Positions 61,690 to 64,000 of a stretch of 64,000 nt of DNA are shown here, in pieces. The notes beneath the pieces were generated by a model, which saw nothing but the letters and a program-made list of their open reading frames with translations, did no database searches and was not told the DNA's origin. The stretch is from Zeimonas arvi (lineage in GTDB: Bacteria; Pseudomonadota; Gammaproteobacteria; Burkholderiales; Burkholderiaceae_E). The translations under genes were made by a program, and so were the position numbers. The number at the start of each line of letters is the position of its first letter. Position 1 is the stretch's first letter. The DNA lies in assembly GCF_008039575.1 (NCBI RefSeq), contig NZ_VDUY01000009.1, positions 1 to 64,000 on the forward strand, given 5' to 3'.

Positions 61690-63375
61690 TCAGTCGCGAG
61701 GCGGAGGCTCGGTGCCGCCCGCCTCGAGCGCGCGTTCCTCCTCGCGCAGCCGCAGCACGCGCCGCTGGACCTTGCCGGTAGTGGTCATCGGCAACTCGTC
61801 GATGAACTCGATTTCCTTGGGGTACTCGTAGGGCGCGAGCTTGCCGCGCACGTGCTGCTGCAGTTCGGCGACCAGCGCCTCGCCGGCCTCGCGGCCCGGT
61901 GCCAGCACCACGTAGGCCTTGACCAGGTTGCCGCGCTCGGGATCGGGCTTGGGCACCACGGCAGCGTTGCCGACCGCGGGATGCTGCACCAGGCAGTTCT
62001 CGATCTCGCTGGGTCCGATCCGGTAGCCGGCCGACTTGAACATGTCGTCGGCGCGCCCGCCGTACCAGAGGTAGCCGTCGGCGTCCGACGTGGCCAGGTC
62101 GCCGGTGCGCCACCAGTCTCCGCTCAGCTTGGCGCGGGTGGCCGGCTCGTTGCGCCAGTAGCCGAGGAAGAAGACCGGATCGGGGTGCCCGTGCCGGTCG
62201 AAGCGATTCACCGCGACCTCGCCGAGTTCGCCTGGCGGCAGCTCGCGGCCGGCCTCGTCGATCAGCGCGACCCGGTGGCCGGGGTAGGGGCGCCCGATCG
62301 AGCCCGGACGGGCAGGCCAGCGCAGTGCCGAGTTGCCGACGATGTAGTTCGCTTCGGTCTGGCCGTACATCTCGTTGACGGAGAGGCCGAACGCGTCGCG
62401 GCACCAGTCGAACAGCGTGGCGCCCACCGATTCGCCGGCGCTCATGACGGCGCGCAGCGCGAGCGACCGGCTGCGGCCCGGCACCGGGTCGTGCTTCATC
62501 ATCATCTTCAGGGCGGTGGGGAACAGGAAGGCGTTGGTGACGCGGTGGCGCTCGATCAGCTCGTAGGCGCGCTCGGGGCCGAAGCGCCCGGCGCCGGCCA
62601 CGATCGGCATGCCGAAGTAGAGCGTGGGGAGCAGCGCGTCCATCAGTCCGCCGGTCCAGGCCCAGTCGGCCGGCGACCAGAAGACGTCGCCGTCGAGCGG
62701 GAACCAGTCCTGCGAGGCCACGAAACCGGGAAGATTGCCGATGATCGCCGAATGCGGGATCAGCGCGCCCTTGGGCGGGCCGGTGGTCCCGCTCGTGTAG
62801 ATCAGGACGGCAGGGTCGGTGGCCAGCGTGCGCACCGGCGCGAAGCGGTCGCTGCCGCGGGCCAGCAGGCTGTCCCAGTCGAGCTCGCCGTTCGCCGCGG
62901 AGCCGCCGGCAGGACCCACCGCGACCAGGTGCCGCAGGCAGTCGGGCCGTGCCGCCCGCACTGCCTCGAGATGGCCGACGTCGACGATGGCGGCCACCGC
63001 CTCGCTGTTCTCCAGCCGGTACTGCAGCGCGTCCGGGCCGAACAGGATGGACAGCGGCATCGCGATCGCGCCGAGCCGGTAGATCGCGAAGTGCGCCACC
63101 GCGGTCTCCGGTCGCTGCGGAAGCACGATCGCGACCCGGTCGCCGCGCTTGACGCCCAGCGCGGCCAGCGCGTTGGCGAGGCGGTTGGCCGCCCGATGCA
63201 GGTCCTGGTAGCTGCTGGTCTCCACGCGGCCGTCGCCGCGATCGAACACGATCGCGGTCCGGCCGGACGAGCGCGCCCAGCGCGCACAGCAGAGTTCGGC
63301 GATGTTCGTTCGCGCGGGCACCTGCCAGCGGAAGCCGGCGTGCAGGGCCTCGTAGTCGTCTCGCGTCGGTGCCAT
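61690..63375 (-). CDS. acyl-CoA synthetase (AMP-forming, acetyl/medium-chain type)
   Basis: ATP-dependent acid activation to acyl-CoA. The ANL-family P-loop is LIYTSGTTGPPKGALIPHSA near residue 190. The MYGQTEANYIVG motif and DLATSDADGYLWYGGRADDMFKSAGYRIGPSEIE hinge follow. The C-terminal catalytic lysine lies in PMTTTGKVQRRVLRL. The 561 residues place it with acetyl-CoA-synthetase-like and medium-chain enzymes rather than FadD. Its exact acid is unknown. It is divergent from the alpha/beta hydrolase. Confidence 0.88.
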   Translation of the reverse strand: MAPTRDDYEALHAGFRWQVPARTNIAELCCARWARSSGRTAIVFDRGDGRVETSSYQDLHRAANRLANALAALGVKRGDRVAIVLPQRPETAVAHFAIYRLGAIAMPLSILFGPDALQYRLENSEAVAAIVDVGHLEAVRAARPDCLRHLVAVGPAGGSAANGELDWDSLLARGSDRFAPVRTLATDPAVLIYTSGTTGPPKGALIPHSAIIGNLPGFVASQDWFPLDGDVFWSPADWAWTGGLMDALLPTLYFGMPIVAGAGRFGPERAYELIERHRVTNAFLFPTALKMMMKHDPVPGRSRSLALRAVMSAGESVGATLFDWCRDAFGLSVNEMYGQTEANYIVGNSALRWPARPGSIGRPYPGHRVALIDEAGRELPPGELGEVAVNRFDRHGHPDPVFFLGYWRNEPATRAKLSGDWWRTGDLATSDADGYLWYGGRADDMFKSAGYRIGPSEIENCLVQHPAVGNAAVVPKPDPERGNLVKAYVVLAPGREAGEALVAELQQHVRGKLAPYEYPKEIEFIDELPMTTTGKVQRRVLRLREEERALEAGGTEPPPRD

Positions 63376-63388
63376 CCGCGTCGCTTCC

Positions 63389-63394
63389 TATAAT
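63389..63394 (+). promoter_or_regulatory. -10 element for the right-edge hydrolase gene
   Basis: A consensus TATAAT lies 25 bp before the GTG at 63414, with GGGAGCG as ribosome-binding site between them. The -35 position falls in the start of the divergent acyl-CoA synthetase gene and is not conserved. Confidence 0.5.
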
Positions 63395-63413
63395 GGGTGC
63401 TGGGAGCGATATT

Positions 63414-64000
63414 GTGCCAAGCCAGACCGATCCGGATACCGAAGTCCTTTCACCGACCGAAACCGCCGGCGGCATGCCGGCCGCCTACCGCCCGAAACGC
63501 CAGAGCGAGTCCGGGTTCCTGGCGGTTCGCGGCCTGCGCCACCATCTGCGCCGCTGGCCGGCCGTTCCCGCGGGCGAGACCACGGACGCGGACCCTGTCG
63601 ATGGGCCCGCCCGCACCGTGTTCCTGCTGCATGGCTGGATGGACATGTCGGCCTCGTTCCAGTTCGTCGTCGACCTGTTGCCCGCGAACTGGACGCTGCT
63701 CGCGCCGGACTGGCGCGGCTTCGGCCTGAGCGAGCGGCCGGCGGCCGACTGCTACTGGTTTCCCGACTACCTGGCGGACCTCGATCGTCTGCTCGACGTC
63801 CTCGCGCCAGGCGAGCCAGTCGACCTGGTGGCGCACAGCATGGGCGGCAATGTGGCCGCACTGTACGCGGGCGTGCGACCCGGGCGGGTGCGCAAGCTGG
63901 TCAACCTCGAGGGCGTCGGCATGCCAGCCTCGCGGCCGGAGCAGGCGCCAGACCGTTATCGCGAGTGGCTCGACGCCTTGCACGCGGGGCCTTCCTTGCG
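63414..64000 (+). CDS. alpha/beta-fold hydrolase, truncated by the window edge
   Basis: About 195 N-terminal residues are present. The oxyanion region is FLLHGWMDMSASFQFV, then APDWRGFGLSERP, and the nucleophile elbow is VAHSMGGNVAAL (Ser in A-H-S-M-G). The catalytic Asp and His would lie beyond the edge. GTG at 63414 has a suitable ribosome-binding site and starts VPSQTDPDTEV. The substrate is unknown; esterase, epoxide hydrolase or haloalkane-type enzymes share these motifs. Confidence 0.85.
   Translation, partial: MPSQTDPDTEVLSPTETAGGMPAAYRPKRQSESGFLAVRGLRHHLRRWPAVPAGETTDADPVDGPARTVFLLHGWMDMSASFQFVVDLLPANWTLLAPDWRGFGLSERPAADCYWFPDYLADLDRLLDVLAPGEPVDLVAHSMGGNVAALYAGVRPGRVRKLVNLEGVGMPASRPEQAPDRYREWLDALHAGPSL

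Overview
The window is high-GC chromosomal DNA from a betaproteobacterium, almost certainly of the order Burkholderiales. The gene order leuC-(entericidin)-leuD-leuB-asd-fimV-truA-trpF-trpB-trpA-accD-folC-dedD-cvpA-purF-metZ and the order pyrG-kdsA-(DUF1330)-eno-ftsB are typical of that order. I see no intact insertion sequence, phage, CRISPR array, rRNA or replication origin. The only hint of mobile DNA is a possible integrase fragment at the extreme left edge, near a tRNA-Val gene.

Layout. 1-410 is non-housekeeping sequence with at most gene remnants. A tRNA-Val(CAC) and an MgtE-type transporter gene follow on the minus strand. From 1.66 to 26.3 kb every gene is on the plus strand: gltX, aroC, an MFS permease, an M48 lipoprotein protease, the leucine/aspartate/tryptophan/fatty-acid/folate/purine/methionine block, and maeB. 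From 26.4 to 31.6 kb the minus strand carries a diguanylate cyclase, the error-prone polymerase gene dnaE2 under its own LexA box, and a DUF4394 lipoprotein. From 31.8 to 39.5 kb the plus strand carries a cupredoxin-like protein translationally coupled to a GGDEF-EAL sensor, a ugpBAEQ operon that lacks the ATPase gene ugpC, and a DksA/TraR-type zinc-finger protein. From 39.5 to 42.3 kb is an SOS operon, lexA-imuA-imuB, with an autoregulatory LexA box. It is followed by a divergent RRM RNA-binding protein gene, EtfQO, an SDR-P450 pair, a DUF3422 protein, a thioesterase, a TRAP transporter and a 3-oxoacid CoA-transferase. From 53.6 to 59.0 kb are a degenerate histidine-kinase-like protein, pyrG, kdsA, a DUF1330 protein, eno and ftsB. 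The right end carries hslO, a gamma-class carbonic anhydrase-like protein, a YdjM-type membrane protein and an acyl-CoA synthetase on the minus strand, then a truncated alpha/beta hydrolase on the plus strand.

How the parts work together. Most of the window is central metabolism: Leu, Trp, Thr/Lys/Met precursor, chorismate, CTP, KDO, glycolysis, purine, folate and malonyl-CoA genes, packed with many 1-4 nt stop/start overlaps. The accessory parts are an inducible translesion-synthesis set (LexA, ImuA, ImuB, DnaE2), two c-di-GMP enzymes, glycerol-3-phosphate/glycerophosphodiester uptake, and an organic-acid catabolic set (TRAP, CoA-transferase, EtfQO, SDR, P450, acyl-CoA synthetase).

Most unusual points: the mutasome is split into two LexA-controlled loci; a copper-site protein is coupled to a c-di-GMP sensor; folC and ugpA lack any ATG/GTG/TTG start and may begin at CTG; a HisKA_3-like protein has Arg where the phosphoacceptor His should be; and ugpC is absent from the ugp operon.
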